From Allium sativum (lineage: Eukaryota; Streptophyta; Magnoliopsida; Asparagales; Amaryllidaceae), in the NCBI GenBank assembly GCA_030737875.1, contig CM060921.1:407194192-407258191 (forward strand): a stretch of 64,000 nucleotides of DNA, given 5' to 3'. The translations under genes were made by a program, and so were the position numbers. Position 1 is the first letter of the stretch, and each line of letters starts with the position of its first letter. Of the stretch, positions 46,283-59,261 are shown one piece after another. Below the pieces are notes generated by a model. It did no database searches and was not told where the DNA came from. It saw only the letters and a program-made list of their open reading frames with translations.

Positions 46283-48275
46283 ATGGCTAAGGGAAAAGGA
46301 AAAGAACCGCAAGTTTCCCAGGAGAACGAGATGAATGAAGATCTATAAGCAACGGTTGTCACCAGATCGAGGGGGCACAGTTCAGGACCTAATCGATCTT
46401 GAAGAGGCTCGCCGATCCGAACCGAGGGTGACGATCCAACACGAGCCGATGGAGAACATACGAATCGAGCTGGAACTTGTGCATTTCTGCTGGCACTCCC
46501 TGATCCGAACCGATGGTGCAATCACAACCCGAACCGAGCCGATTACAGTTGAGGCTGGTACTTCTACTCGAGCCCCTGCAGAATCTCCAATGCCAGCCGC
46601 GACAACTAGGCATCAGCCTGCTCTCTTTGCGCCCGTCACACACATGGAATTCTCGCACTTACTTGACATGTTAGACAGAACCAATGATGCTTTAGAGGCC
46701 CATAAACGCGATAGCATTCTTATGCGAGAGAACATGAAAGCTATGAGCAGAGAGATAAATGAACATCGTAGACAAAGAACGCCCTCTCCAACTCATCATC
46801 TTGCTGCAGACAATTCATCCTCTTCAGACAAAGAATGCCCATGTCGGATGAGGCCGTATGAAAGGCCCGAGAATCTTGATCAGTTAACATTTGGATCATT
46901 GGGATCTCGCAAGGACGCGGCCCATGTCCTCGGACCTAATGACCTTAGCCTGAGAGAACCAATGCTATTGCCGATGCAAGGATCCCACATCCATCCCAGA
47001 GATACCTAAATCACTAATACTACTCAAGGACAACTGCTCTAGCCCATTCGTCCTGTAAATTACCTGGATCGTAGAGGACAAGGAAGTTCAGCTGTAGCCC
47101 GGAACCAAAGAACGTCACCCGATGTAGGAACCGGGCATGTTAGAAAAAATAGGAGTGTGGATCCTGAACCAACTTTAATAATACTGAGTAGAGGCAATGA
47201 TGCGCCAGATCATGGTTGATAGTCGGCATTACACCAATGAGGACTGGGATATTGAACGTAACCACACCCTCATTCACCGATGACATCCTGGATTTCCAGT
47301 TTTCCCGATGATTCAATCTGCCACAAATGGATCGATATGGAGGAAGAACCAATCCAGGACAACATTTGATGAAGTATTCATGGTATATGAATGTCGCAGC
47401 TGCACCTGATGCTGTGAAATATAAAGATTTTCCGATATATCTTGAAGATGTTGCATTGATGTGGTTCATTCGACTCCCTCCACGATCAGTATCAAGCTTT
47501 AAAGAACTAAGCAAACGTTTTATGAACCAGTTCTGACTCCATGCCCAAAAATCTAAAAGTTCCATTGACTGTCCAGGATCAATCAGGATTCTGGTGAATC
47601 TTTTGATTCTTATTTAGATCGCTTTAACCTAGCAGTTACTGAAGTATGCGACCCGCATGAGCCAACCATTTTGACGGCGTTAATAGATGGGGTCGATCCA
47701 AACACAGAGTTCGGGGGATATCTGGCTGGAAAACCACCATTGACGAGGGAATCGTTCTATGAGAAGGAAAATATTCGCCTCAGGCGGGAGGAAATATATG
47801 CCAATCAAAAAAGAAAATCTGAGGGAGCTTACAAAGAAGACATTCAAAGTAATGTCGTTGTGAAGCAGTCCGGCGACAATTCAGGGAAAGTCGAGGTAAA
47901 CTCCGTAACAAAAATGGAGGAAATGGCAGTCGAAATGGAAACGGTGGTAAAAGGAACAGGAACCAAGGGATCAATTCTGGAAAAATGCCTCGATTTAAAA
48001 CTCTCGAAAATTACACGCCGTTGAGCGACACTTTGGAGAACATTTATCTGGATACTTACAATGTCGTACAATACAAGAAACCTCCACCCAGGGACTCTAC
48101 CGAGAAGGAACGTGCAACTGGGAAATTATGTTTGTTTCACGAAACTCACGGTCACTCTACGAACGAATGCCGTCACTTGAGGGATGTTATTAAAAAGCTA
48201 CTCCGTCTGGGAAAACTGGACGAATACAAAGTCATACTGAAGGACAGGGAGGAAGGAGGACAAGCCCTGAATTAA
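46283..48275 (+). pseudogene. gag: Tat gag, several stops and frameshifts
   Basis: The likely start is ATG 46283 (MAKGKGKEPQVSQENEMNE), soon closed by a stop; another frame (46335-47009) carries on with a coiled-coil-like stretch (LLDMLDRTNDALEAHKRDS). The capsid core is clear at 47327-47660: MDRYGGRTNPGQHLMKY, AVKYKDFPIYL, MWFIRLPPRSVSSFKELSKR. Then the linker ESFYEKENIRLRREEIYA (47728-47800), YTPLSDTLENIYL (48012-48050) and the zinc-binding-like CLFHETHGHSTNECRHLRD (48130-48185). These are standard Tat gag blocks in the right order. The frames must be joined by at least three breaks, so no protein can be made. Confidence 0.88.
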
Positions 48276-48554
48276 AACTAACCCGCTTCTAAGCCCACGG
48301 CTCAACAGAAGGGAAACAATTTTGTTATAAACACCATAGTTGGGGGACCACATCCAGCTGGGTTCAGTAATAGGACAATAGAGCAGTATGTTAATGCAAC
48401 CAACATAAAGAAATAGGGGAATGTAGTAACCTCGAAGAAACCCCACTAGTAAAATAGCAAAAGACATCGACCGAGGATGTTGTCTTTCGAGATTGAGAGA
48501 GTGTTGGAGTCAAAGCACTAAGCACTGATTCATTAGTAACAACTACCATCATCG

Positions 48555-51500
48555 GACCTGCGATAGTCAAGAAAGTCCCAGTGGATAATGGGAGCTCTGT
48601 TAACATCCTGTTTAAAAAGGCTTTCGATCAAATGGAATTAGAAATGAGGGATTTAAAGACGTGTGAAGGATGGATTCGGGGCTTTAATGGAGCTTCAACC
48701 TCCCAAATTGGGGTGATAGATTTACCCGTAGAATTAGGTGAAGGAGAACGCAGAAGAGTATGGATCGTCCAATCTGTCATCATGGACATTGATTCTCCTT
48801 ACAACGCTTTCCTGGGCCGACCAGCACTTTCAGAGTTTAGAGCTTGCATCACTCCCTGGTGCCTGCTAATGAAATTCCCAACTAACGCCAAAGTGGGAAT
48901 GATTCGCGGCGATCAGGTTACTGGAAGAGTCTGTTATATGGCAGAGTTGAAGATGTTATGTAACGGAATAAGTTCAGAGTCTAAGAATGCTTCCTCTCCT
49001 GCTAAGGAGAACTTGGCATAACAACTAAAGATAATACCGCCAAAGGAGTCGCCTGACGACCAACCTGAAGATGTTGATCCTAGAGAGGACGATGAGCCAG
49101 GAACCAGGAAGGAGACACCCAACGAGGCAACTGTTAACATTCCAATCGATAACGACAACCCGACAAAGATCTTGAAGATTGGATCTCATTTGGATTCTTT
49201 CCAGATGAAATAATTGACTGATTTTTTAAAGGCAAACCTTGATGTGTTTGCTTGGACCCATGCAGACATGCGTGGAATTTCTCCCTCGATCATGAGCCAT
49301 TCGCTAAGCCTAAACCCAAAGCATCCTTCGGTGAAACAAAAAAAGGTGTATGTTGGGCCCAGAAAGGTCAGCAGCCTTGAAAGAAGAAATGGAGAAGTTA
49401 AGGAATAACAGGTTCATCGGAGACTCGACATATCCTAACCGGATATCAAATCCCGTCCTGGTCAAGAAATCAAATGCAAGTGGCGAACATGCATCGACAT
49501 TTCTGATTTAAACAAAGCCTACCCAAAGGACAACTTTCCACTCCCCAGGATTGATCAACTGGTAGACTCAACGGCGGGGCAAGAGCTTCTCTCCTTCATG
49601 GACACATATTCAGGGTACAACCAGAGCCCCATGCATGTACCGAATCAAGAACACACTAGTTTCATTACAAACTTAGGGTTGTACTGTTATGTGGTGATGC
49701 CATTTGGACTGAAGAATGCCGGAGCCACATATCAGCGTTTGGTGAACCGAATGTTTTACAATCAGATTGGGAAAACAATCGAATTTTATGTAGATGACAT
49801 GCTTGTGAAGTCTAAACGATCCTCCGATCACACAAAAGATTTGGCGGAGATGTTCGAAATTCTACGGTGGTACATGATGAAGTTGAACCCTTTGAAATGT
49901 TCATTTGGGGTTGCATCAGGAAACTTCTTCGGGTTCATAGTCAGATCTCGTGGGATTGTTATTAATCTTGACCAGATTATAACAATCAGGAACATAGAAG
50001 AGCCACGAAAGATCAGAGATATTTAAAGTTTGGCTAGAAAAGTTGCGGCATCAAGCAGATACATTTTCAAAGCAATAGACAAGCGTGTTCCTGTCTTTGA
50101 CTTAATTAAACAAGGGAAACGAAACTTCGAATGGACCCCTGACTATGTAGAGGCCTTTCAAAACTTGTTGAGTCTACTAGAGAAACCCCCAATTTTGTAT
50201 AAGCCAGTGGACCATGAAGATCTGTTCATATATTTGGTAGTATCATCTCATGCCATCAGTTCAGCTCTGGTACACAAGGAAGACAAAGTTTAGGTGTCGG
50301 TGTATTACATAAGCAAGAAATTAGTGGTAGTAGAGCGTAATTACCCAAGGATAGAAAAAATTGCCTATATCCTCCTGATTGCATCTCGAAAACTCTGTCA
50401 TTATTTCCAAGCTCATCCAATTGTGGTATACACTAATCAATTGCTCCGACAGTATTGCAACGACCTGAAGCGTCTAGATGATTTCTCAAATTGAACATTG
50501 AGTTGAGCTAGTTCGACTGAAATTTCCAGCCAAGAAGATCAATAAGGGGACAAGCATTAGCTGACTTCATCGTAGAATCCACAATCCCCTGGGAGGATGT
50601 ATTAGATGATAAGACTAACCCCTCAGAGCAGAGTTTAGAACTTAGCCCTTAGAAACTATATACAGATGGGGCTAGGAATGATTGAAGATCTGGCGCCGAA
50701 GTCATTTTAACGACTCCTAAGGGACGATCTATTTACTATGCTTTGCGGTTGGAATTCTCTGCCACCAACAATGATTCCGAATATGAGGCCCTGATTACCG
50801 CTAAGGAATTAGGGTTGACCACGCTAGACATTTTCTATGATCCCAAAATGGTTGTTTGCCAGGTCCAAAAGGAATTCCAGGTTGGGGATCTCGACTCGTC
50901 ACTTACCTTGAAAAGGTAGAGGAGTTGTTAGACAACTTGGAGCATTAAAGCATAACTCACATCCCATGGACAGAAAATCAGAAAGCAGACAAACTAGCTA
51001 AGTTAGCGAGCTCTGAACAATCCAAAAGAGATAGAGATGGTTCCGATAGAGGTACTGAAGTCACCAAGCTTTGATCAGATGGAAGTCAACCCGGTACTGG
51101 AAGCTGAAACGGAAAGAGAATCATGGATGACACTATTAAGAACTTCCTGCGAAATGGGATGCTTCCAGCAAAGAAGAATGAAAGATAAATTGTGATTCGT
51201 AAAGCCGCAATATATGTCTTACAAGATGGAATCCTTTACCGCTAAGGATTTTCTATTCCTTTACTCCGGTGTATAGCACAAGATGACATCAAATGTGTAG
51301 TAACAGAAGTGCACAAAGGTGAATGTGAATACCGGAGGCCAGTTATTGGCAAAGAAAATATTGCGATACGGCTATTTCTGGCCTACCATAAATAAAGACG
51401 CAACTGATCATTCACAAGCTGCGATAGGTGCGATAAATTTGCTAAATTTCCCAAAGCACCTCCAAATCTACTTAAGTCAATGGTGAGCCCATAGCCATTT

Positions 51501-52336
51501 GCTGTATGGGAAATCGACAACATTGGAACCCTGCTAATTGCTAATGGTGGAGCAAAGTATGTAATCGTGGTCATAGATTACTTTACAAAATAGGCGAAAG
51601 CCGAACCCTTAACTACGATCACGTTGAAACGGGTGATTAATTTTGTAGTCAGAAATATCATTTGTCGATTTGGGATTCCCAAAACTATCATAACTGACAA
51701 TAGAACCCAATTCGATAGCACAGAATTCAGAAATTTCTGCCAGAAGTATAAGATTGACAAAAGATACACTGCAATAGCTCATCCATAATCAAATGGACAA
51801 ATTGATGCGATAAACAAAATCATTAAGTCCATCCTTAAAAAGTGATTGGAATAGGCAAAAGCCATGTGGGTCGACAAATTACCTTTGGCATTATGGGCCT
51901 ACCGAATGACTTACAAGACGGCAACGGGTCATATTCCTTTTTCACTTTCTTTTGGATCAGAAGCGGTCATTTCGATGGATTTGAAATTTCCATCTCACTG
52001 GATAACATACTACGATCCAATGACAAACAAAGAACTTCTACTTGAATCCCTAGACATGGTTGAAGAAAAAAGAGATGAAGCGGATCTACGTGCCTCGAGG
52101 CACAGACACCAAGTAGCACGATACTATGCCAAGGAAGGTTCGGCCTCGAAACTTTGAACCTGGATACTTAGTACTGAAACGGGTCTTTCCTCCCCCAATC
52201 CATCTGGGTCTGAAGTGGAAGGACCATATACCATCCAGCGGAAACTTGATATAGGAGCTTTCAAGTGAACGACCGTGGATGGTGAAGAGGTACCCAAAGC
52301 ATGGAATGCCCAACACTTGCAGCGGTACTTGACTTA
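48555..52336 (+). pseudogene. pol: Tat pol: protease, RT, two RNase H, integrase; many stops
   Basis: Protease: VDNGSSVNILFKKAF (48578-48620, active-site D) and YNAFLGRPAL. RT: CIDISDLNKAYPKDNFPLPR (49490-49550), PFGLKNAGATYQRL, FYVDDMLVKSK with intact YVDD (49787-49798). First RNase H: FEWTPDYVEAFQNL to ISKKLVVVERNYPRIEK (50127-50360). A second RNase H of the archaeal type follows at about 50655-50880 (LYTDGARND, ATNNDSEYEALI), the Tat hallmark. Integrase: CDRCDKFAKFPK (51417-51452), WEIDNIG, ITDNRTQF (51690-51712), NGQIDAINKI (about 51793-51822), LPLALWAYRMTYKTATG, and the C-terminal region ending WNAQHLQRYLT near 52336. The third catalytic residue of integrase, normally E in NGQVEA, is D. 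At least ten stops are scattered after 50000. Confidence 0.9.
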
Positions 52337-53272
52337 AATCTGTATTGTTTTATTTTGTTTATGAACCATATAAAAAGGCACGACTTGCCTAGATATGTCT
52401 GGTTGACATAAGCAAAAAATTATGAAGTGGAAGTAGGTCATGACTTGGCCGAACCACTATAAAAATATCATGTATTATTTACTTTTCTTGCATGAATCTT
52501 TTTATATTCTGTGATTGCTGTGATTTGAGTATGAGAAACTGATTTAGAATTGAATTTTTTGTGTGTCCAACCGGTGAGACTCTACCTTAAGAAATTATGT
52601 GTAGAAAGAAACCGGAGCAAATGAGATAACCATTTCGGTAACAAGATGAAAATGACGGGAAGATGGCGTTCCAAACTCTAGCTCTCATGATGCAGGAGAG
52701 TATATGAATAACATGTAGACGATATCCCTAAGGCGTGAAGGTGCACCACAATAAGAGACTGCCTTGAATACACTCTAACCTTACTATACGATAGGAGAAT
52801 ATAAAGGTGCTAAGAACGAGTGCGAAAGAAAAAGAATCTTGGCCCCGTTGAAAGGCTGGGGGCAATCTAATGTCGAAGTTAATTAATTTCGAACAATCCC
52901 TGGCCAGGGACTTTATTCAAGATTGATTGGGGGCATACACATCACACTTCCATGTTGTTAATCGCTTTGCTTAATAGTGTTAACGTTGCGACATTACACG
53001 TATTGTTGTTTGCAGGGGGCCCAGGCAGGACTGTTTGTTTTGTTTGGTTGATTATATAACTTACTATTTGTTGATTGTGTTTGCATTTGATCAAAATAAA
53101 CAACAAACATGCAAATGTACCATATCATAGAAAAACGAGCTACTAAAAATAAACTACTTTATTTACATAAGTGTAGTCTTGTACAAGGGAGCTAATCGAA
53201 AGATGTGAGGACCGCACTCGCTACAACAGCAGCAGGCCAGTGGGATACAAAATAGATAAAGTTGGGCTACAT
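52337..53272. other. Tat spacer between pol and the antisense frame
   Basis: Non-coding. It includes GGCTGGGGGCAATCT and GATTGGGGGCATAC (about 52854-52940), G-rich phrases familiar from Tat untranslated regions. Nothing else is recognisable. Confidence 0.5.
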
Positions 53273-56200
53273 TTATTTAGGCTTTGGAGAGATTTTGGAC
53301 TTCTTGGCGGCCTTAAGCCTGGCTTTCTCCTCTAGCTCAGCTTCAGTGAGAATGCGCTTCTTTCTACCCTTGTCAGCCGGAGGCACAGTTGGATCAGTAG
53401 GGGCCTATTGACTTAAACTCCCGGCTATTGATTTGGTAGAGAGCTTAACAATTAATCCCGACTGAGGAGCAATGGTTTGAAAGGATCAACATTAAGAGGC
53501 TCTTCTTTTCGGCCTTGGATTTTAAAAAAGCATCTTTCATTGCCTTCAATTCAGCCAAAGTCATGTCATCAACCTTATATGTACCTGTAATCATTACTAC
53601 ATCATCATCATCCTCGTTCCCGTCATTACCATCATCTTATTTCAAAGAATCTATCATATCCTCGTCCTTGGGAGTCTCAGTGCTAGACGGTATGAGGGCT
53701 TTGTTAGTAGCCTCTTCTTTTTCCTCCTCGGCCTTCTCAGCGGACTTTGCCTAGATGGCTTCTTTTGGCTTCTTATCAGTCTTCTCAGCTGTCTTCGCAC
53801 CTACAGGGCGAGAAGTAATAGTTATTAACTTAGGAGAAAAAGCAGGCTCCTCGATTGTTTGTCCAATGATATGACGAAAGGTTGAAATGGCTCTAACAAA
53901 TTGAGGTGAAAAGGTGAAGATACCTTCTAATGATTTTACCACGTGAGCAGCGGGAGTCTCTGAAGTGGTTTCAATAATTGGGTATAGAAGAGATACTTGA
54001 GGAAGCAATGGATTCTCGGGATCGTATCCCTACGATTCAGTAATCCCAGTAGTAGCAGAGGACGATCTAGTTTTCAATAGTGTTTTCCTTTAAGTTGGCG
54101 TCTCTCTTCCTCCATATCAGCTGCGATAAGCTTACGCCCTTCGGCCAAGCGTACTGACTCTTCACCCCTCAAATACTTCTCCATAAGCTTATCCTCGTCA
54201 ATCGAATCCATCTTGAGCTCTTGTTTCTCCCATTCAACTACCTGATCCCATACATACACCAAAGTAGTTGGGTAGTCTTTAATCCATGAAATATCACGAT
54301 AATGGATCACTTAAGCAAAGAATCCTATCACAGTCTCTGCACCCCCATCCAATTCTTTTTGGGTTTCAACAAATTGTGCGTTAGAACTCTCAATAGATTT
54401 TATAGCAATATCCGCATTTCCCTGGCTAAGGTTACCCTTGTCTCGGCCTCTATGAGCTTGGACTCCAATTCGAGCTTCTTCCCCGCCAGCTCCGCTTTCT
54501 CCTGTTCAAGACGAGTACAAGCTAACTTGGTCGTGGTGCTTGCAGATTAAGCATTCTCGGCTTGTTTCTTTAAGTCTATGAGCTCTTGGCTATGGGACTC
54601 AAGCTCGGTGTGGTAACGCTATTGTAATTCTTTATATTGTTTGTTATAAGCGTCTGTGTCATGTTGTACAAGGGCAAGTTTGGCTTGAGCATCCTCAAGG
54701 TCTTTATCAGAATTTTCAATGGCGTTTGCATCATATTCAGCATTATATCTCATGTATTTAATGTCGGCCAGCAATTCCTGAATGATCTTGAATAAAGTCT
54801 GTGAATATCTCTACATCCTTTGTATTGAGTATTTGCATCATCAATCTTGGGCTTAACCACTGTTCCCCAGTCGACATCTAATGGGTTAAGAGCTAGAACA
54901 AAATGCATGTTACTAAAATGATGATCAGGAAATTGCTTCTTCAAAAGCTCCAGTTTGGCCTGGTTCTCATCATCAAGTATGAAAGGTTTCATGGTAGTAA
55001 TGTCAATATGGCGGCGCCTAGATGGCACAATAGATGTTTTATCTTTCTCAGCTCCCTTGCTTGGTTCCTTTTGTTTCTCTTTTGGATCAGAACCTTTCTT
55101 TGACGGTTTTTCCTAACGAGTTTTGTCCTTGGAGGAAGCTGTAGTTTTAGGAGTGTACTTGTCCCCTTCATGATGAGTAGAGTGGATTTTATGTTTTTCC
55201 AAATCTACACGATGTGGAGATCGAGAACGAGAAGATCGGTGAGGTGAACGGGGCTGATTCCTCCTGTCGTCTATGCCCCGAATTTCATGTTGATCATGCC
55301 TTGTATCAGAATCAATCAAGGACATGCTCGAACGGACATCTCTCATGTAGTAGCGGTGGCATGTCATTTGTCCTGCAATGATACAAGTACACGTTAGAAT
55401 TGAAAACGGTATGGACCATAAGTGTTGCGATGTGTAGTGCAAGTGCAGTGTGTATGTCCTAAGTGATCCCCCTAATAGACTAGAGCCTGGAGTCAGGCCT
55501 ATGTGAGCTGTTTCCTCGGCTTTCACGGGGGTAATGTTTTCTTCTGAGGTAAGAGTGAGGGGATTTGTCCCAAAGTCTTGTGAAATATAAATGGCGTCGG
55601 GCAAGTGAAGCTCCCCTGAACCCTTATATATAGAGTCGTCTATGAAAGAATCATCGCCTCATGACTTGGTTAATGGTGACTCTCTTGGAGAAGTCAGTTT
55701 TTCGAGAGTGGTTGCATCTTCAGGGGTAACGTATTTTTTCCTATCACCCGTAGCTATATTTGCTAATATATCATCTTGAGTGGATGTCGGAGAAGGACTC
55801 TTCTGAGGCATCATTGGATCTTTCGAATTTTCTCCCCTCTTAGTTAAGGTTTCAACTAGACCCTCGAATGGGGAAACATATACATAAGGACCTTCTTCGT
55901 GGCCTATGCTATGAGTCATAACAAGTCAGCGATAACGGTGAAGATACTCATCTATTAGACAGTCTCTGATAGTCAGAATTTTTTTATCACCGTTAAGCAA
56001 TTGTTTCAAGTGATCTAAATACACTTGGTGTACATCCTATTTCGGATTACAAACTGCAAGTAAAAATGAATGACGATCAATACATTTACAATATTGATTG
56101 AAGTTAGAAATCGGAATCTAAAGTTTACTTTATTTAAGCCATCACCTAGTACATCCCGACTATTGCTTGATATAGAACCATTCAGGTCTCGGATCACTAA

Positions 56201-56701
56201 CTTTGCCGCTAAATGGTACGCTAATGATCTTCCTCTTTGGCACCGATTCGAAATATACAAAAAATGGAGTCCCTTATGTTCGATGTTTGAAATTATAGAA
56301 GAAGCAGACATCTTCGAGGTAAGCTATGTACCTAGAATTTCCCTATAAGCAATGTATAAGATGTACATATTAGCGTAGACGTTGGGTTGGAGTTGCATAG
56401 GGGCAATTTGCATTCGTCTCAGAAAATCGACGACGAATGGAGAAAATGGAGGTATCGCCCCGACAAGACACATTAACGTACTAATCGCCATATACCCTTC
56501 AAGTGGATTATGAGGTCGGTCTGTTTTAGTGGGCAACATAGTCTCCTTTCGAAGAATTCCATGCTTTAAACATATTCGTGTAAGTTTTGCATCGTCAATT
56601 TTCAATTCAACATAGTTACTAGGTGATTCTAAGACGATGGCATTCTCGAACATGTCAGGAGCGCGTTTGTCTCCTACTCCTCCATCCTCTTCTTCACCCA
56701 T
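53273..56701 (-). pseudogene. Tat antisense additional ORF (Transposase_28-like family)
   Basis: Minus strand, opposite to gag-pol. It starts at 56701 (MGEEEDGGVGDKRAPDMFEN). The N-terminal 125 codons contain MAISTLMCLVGAIPPFSPFV and LRRMQIAPMQLQPNVYANMY, the pattern of the plant 'putative gypsy type transposon' domain (Pfam Transposase_28, as I remember it). After frame breaks follow ISNRCQRGRSLAYHL (about 56220), a serine-arginine-rich stretch (RSPHRSSRSRSPHR, 55210-55255), KLELLKKQFPDHHF (54900-54945), coiled-coil-like segments (54100-54800) and a basic tail KGRKKRILTEAELEEKARLK ending at TAA 53273. An acceptor-like ATTGCAG lies at 55373-55379, so introns are possible. Several stops interrupt it. 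Function unknown; antisense frames of this kind are known from Grande-like Tat elements. Confidence 0.75.
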
Positions 56702-58462
56702 AGAGACTTCAACCCTAGATGATACTGCACTTTCATGAGTTCTTATCTCATAGTCTGATCCTGCACTATCCCAATCTGGGTCCGAAGTAGAGGATATGTC
56801 TTCGATGGTGGGATTTTCGGATGATCCTGCGGTATCTTTTCTCTTTGCTTACCTAGCCGTACATCTTCTAGTGAACTATCCAAAAGATAACAGTAATAAG
56901 AGTATAGTTTCCCCTGCCCCCCGTGTGTGTATGTATGCTAAACTGTGCAAATGTGCACAATGCAGAAATCAAAAAATATAAAAGCTAGCAGAATGAAAGG
57001 CATTATAAAAAAGTTAACAATTATTTGTCCATTCAGTCCGAGGATGTCCTGTCGTGAAGGGCATATCCTAACTGTCTGCAAGTTTACAAATCATACTTGA
57101 CTTTAGTTGAGATTTATACAAGATTATGTTGTAGATTCACATCCTTAAGGTTTTGACTTTATTCAAATTCATAGGCATCTAAGTTGTATTCTTGTTTTAC
57201 CAAGGAACTATCGGTTCGGGTTGAGGGTCCTTCAAGTCAGTGCATCGGTTCAGTTCGGTAATCTAAGACAAAACGACAGGAGTGATTTGAATGTATGTAT
57301 ATAGAAATATCGTGTTGGTTTGGTGACTCAGGTATTAGAGCCTTGGATCAGTTCAGAGGTGAATGGAAAATGGAACCGGCTCGGGTAGAACTTTAGTGGG
57401 GACAATTCCATTCGGATCGGTCGACATCGAACCGAGCCGCACCTATACCTTGAAACACAATTTCTCCACTTAAGTGGTTTTGAGACTTCAACCAACTTCA
57501 TCTCCTCCGATTCTGAACCAAGGTCGCATGCCTTCTCCCAATCACTCTGACCTCATCTGCTCCGTCTTAGACTGATCCCACTCCCTCAAATACATCTCTT
57601 GCTTCCTCTTTCCTACTCATCCAAGAACAACGAACCGCATACTCTCATATGTTTGTTTTTGATGGAATGTTTGTGAAACAATGACCTCGCCACAAGCTCA
57701 GATCGCTTCCACCACTGCCTCGAGGCAGCGACAAGACCGCCAACGACGATGACAACAAAAGGGCAAGCGCCAGCGTCGAATTTGGTATTAAGCCGAACAA
57801 AATCACCTAAGTTTACTCTAAATTCAGGTTTGATTGGTAAAAATTAAATACCACGAGAATCAAAGCCCTACCTATGAATCAATTTCGAAGATTAGAAGAT
57901 ATCTTTGTGCCTTAAAAATTATGGTTTGTGATGAGTTGGGAAAGTGTATACAAAGAAAATGAAGAATGAGAGATGGGAATCCATAAATTTATATGAGGAT
58001 TAGAAGGCCGCTCGTATTCTAGTGGGCCATACAGCCCAAACCGGCCATTCAGAAAGCAATGCCAGAGCCTTTTAGCCTAGTGACGAACCGATAGATCGAA
58101 GGCAACATGGGTCAGGCTGAGCCAATTCAGGCCAATTTGAGCCAGAGCATGATTACCCATTCAGTGATTACGACAATACATGAAGAGTGAACAAATGAAA
58201 TTAGAAGGGATGGACATAATTTATGCGTATATATGTCAAAGGAGTACCTGTAAAAATTGTTTAAAACCTTAACCAAGATTTTGGAACTGTTAGAAGTAGC
58301 AAAGGTGATACCTAAGTTCGTAATGTATTTAAAAGCCCCAAAAGATATGACTCCATGAAATGTTATGACTCTATGAACGAATGGAAGCAACTAATAAATG
58401 GCACCGATTTAGTGGCAAATGAGTTGTTTATTTCGAAGCATACCTTATCTTCAATAAACGCA
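56702..58462. other. Tat 3' non-coding region upstream of the polypurine tract
   Basis: Contains no recognisable protein. As it lies upstream of the antisense frame, its 56702-57700 part may hold that frame's promoter; I could not identify a convincing one. CGGTTCGG/CCGAACC motifs recur at about 57208-57440. Confidence 0.5.
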
Positions 58463-58540
58463 TACTTTGAGGGGGCAAAATGTTAGCTTACTTTGAGGGG
58501 GCAAAATGTTAGCTTACTTTGAGGGGGAAAAATGTTAGCT
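58463..58540 (+). repeat. Triplicated polypurine tract / LTR-start junction of the Tat element
   Basis: The 26-bp unit TACTTTGAGGGGGCAAAATG plus TTAGCT occurs three times in a row (starting about 58463, 58489 and 58515); the last reads GAGGGGGAAAAATGTTAGCT. Each unit contains the polypurine tract and the first bases of the LTR, so the boundary itself has been copied. Confidence 0.85.
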
Positions 58541-59256
58541 TACCCTGTGGTTAAGCTATACAAAACTGAAGAATTGTTCAATGAATGTATTTAAATATAT
58601 GGAGCATGAAAGACAGTCCTCCATATCGGTTCAGAGCTTTTAGTACGGACTCCTTCTCTATATTATGCACAAGCCAGAAGATTTTTTGCAGGTAGACTAC
58701 TCGGATTGGTTCGGTGAGTCCTTCTCCGATCCAGATCCCCCTTTCTTCCATTGATCCGAACCGAGAGTAGAGATTACGTTGGTTACACCCTACGTTCCTT
58801 CGATCCCGGAATGGTTTCACTCCACTATCCCACGTTTTCTATGTGATGTCACCATCTTGAAGCTGCCGGATCCTAAGTTCACGGGATGGTCCCTACGTGG
58901 CACCCAAACCAGATGGGTACACAATCTATAAATACCATGAAAACACCTCATATGAAGGGATCTTTTGGCAAATAAATCACTCTATCTTTTAGAACAGGGA
59001 ATTTCCTTGGTTTATTCGGATTATATCCTAACTTTTGGATCATAATTCCACAAATTTAAGAGAGATTATCAATTGTATAAGTGAGATTGAGTGAGAGTTA
59101 GCATTGTATTTGTATTCAAATTATCAATCAACAAAGAAGTATAAAGTGGACGTAGGCTCTTTAATGCCAAACCACTATAAATCTTGTGTTCTCGCTGTTT
59201 TTCTTTCCACCTTATTTAGAATTATTGTTCTATTGGGTGTTAGAACTACCTTTTTT
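58533..59256 (+). mobile_element. Tat 3' LTR
   Basis: TGTTAGCTTACCCTGTGG to ACCTTTTTT, 724 bp, followed by the GTCTA target duplication. Colinear with 45424-46140, with roughly 10% differences by eye, so the insertion is not recent. Confidence 0.83.
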
Positions 59257-59261
59257 GTCTA

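Larger units (their letters stand above)
45424..59256 (+). mobile_element. Ty3/gypsy element of the Tat lineage, complete but decayed
   Basis: Two LTRs of about 0.72 kb flank gag, protease, RT, two RNase H regions and integrase on the plus strand, followed by a long antisense reading frame and a polypurine tract. Target duplication GTCTA at 45419-45423 and 59257-59261. The dual RNase H and the antisense frame between integrase and the 3' LTR are established marks of the Tat lineage (Grande/Retand-like). At 13.8 kb it is a normal size. It has inserted into the 3' untranslated tail of Tekay-B copy 2. Confidence 0.9.

Noticed and set aside
45424..59256. An env-like gene in the Tat 3' region
   Set aside because: The only sizeable frame there is antisense and matches Transposase_28-like sequence; no signal peptide or transmembrane arrangement is seen on the sense strand.
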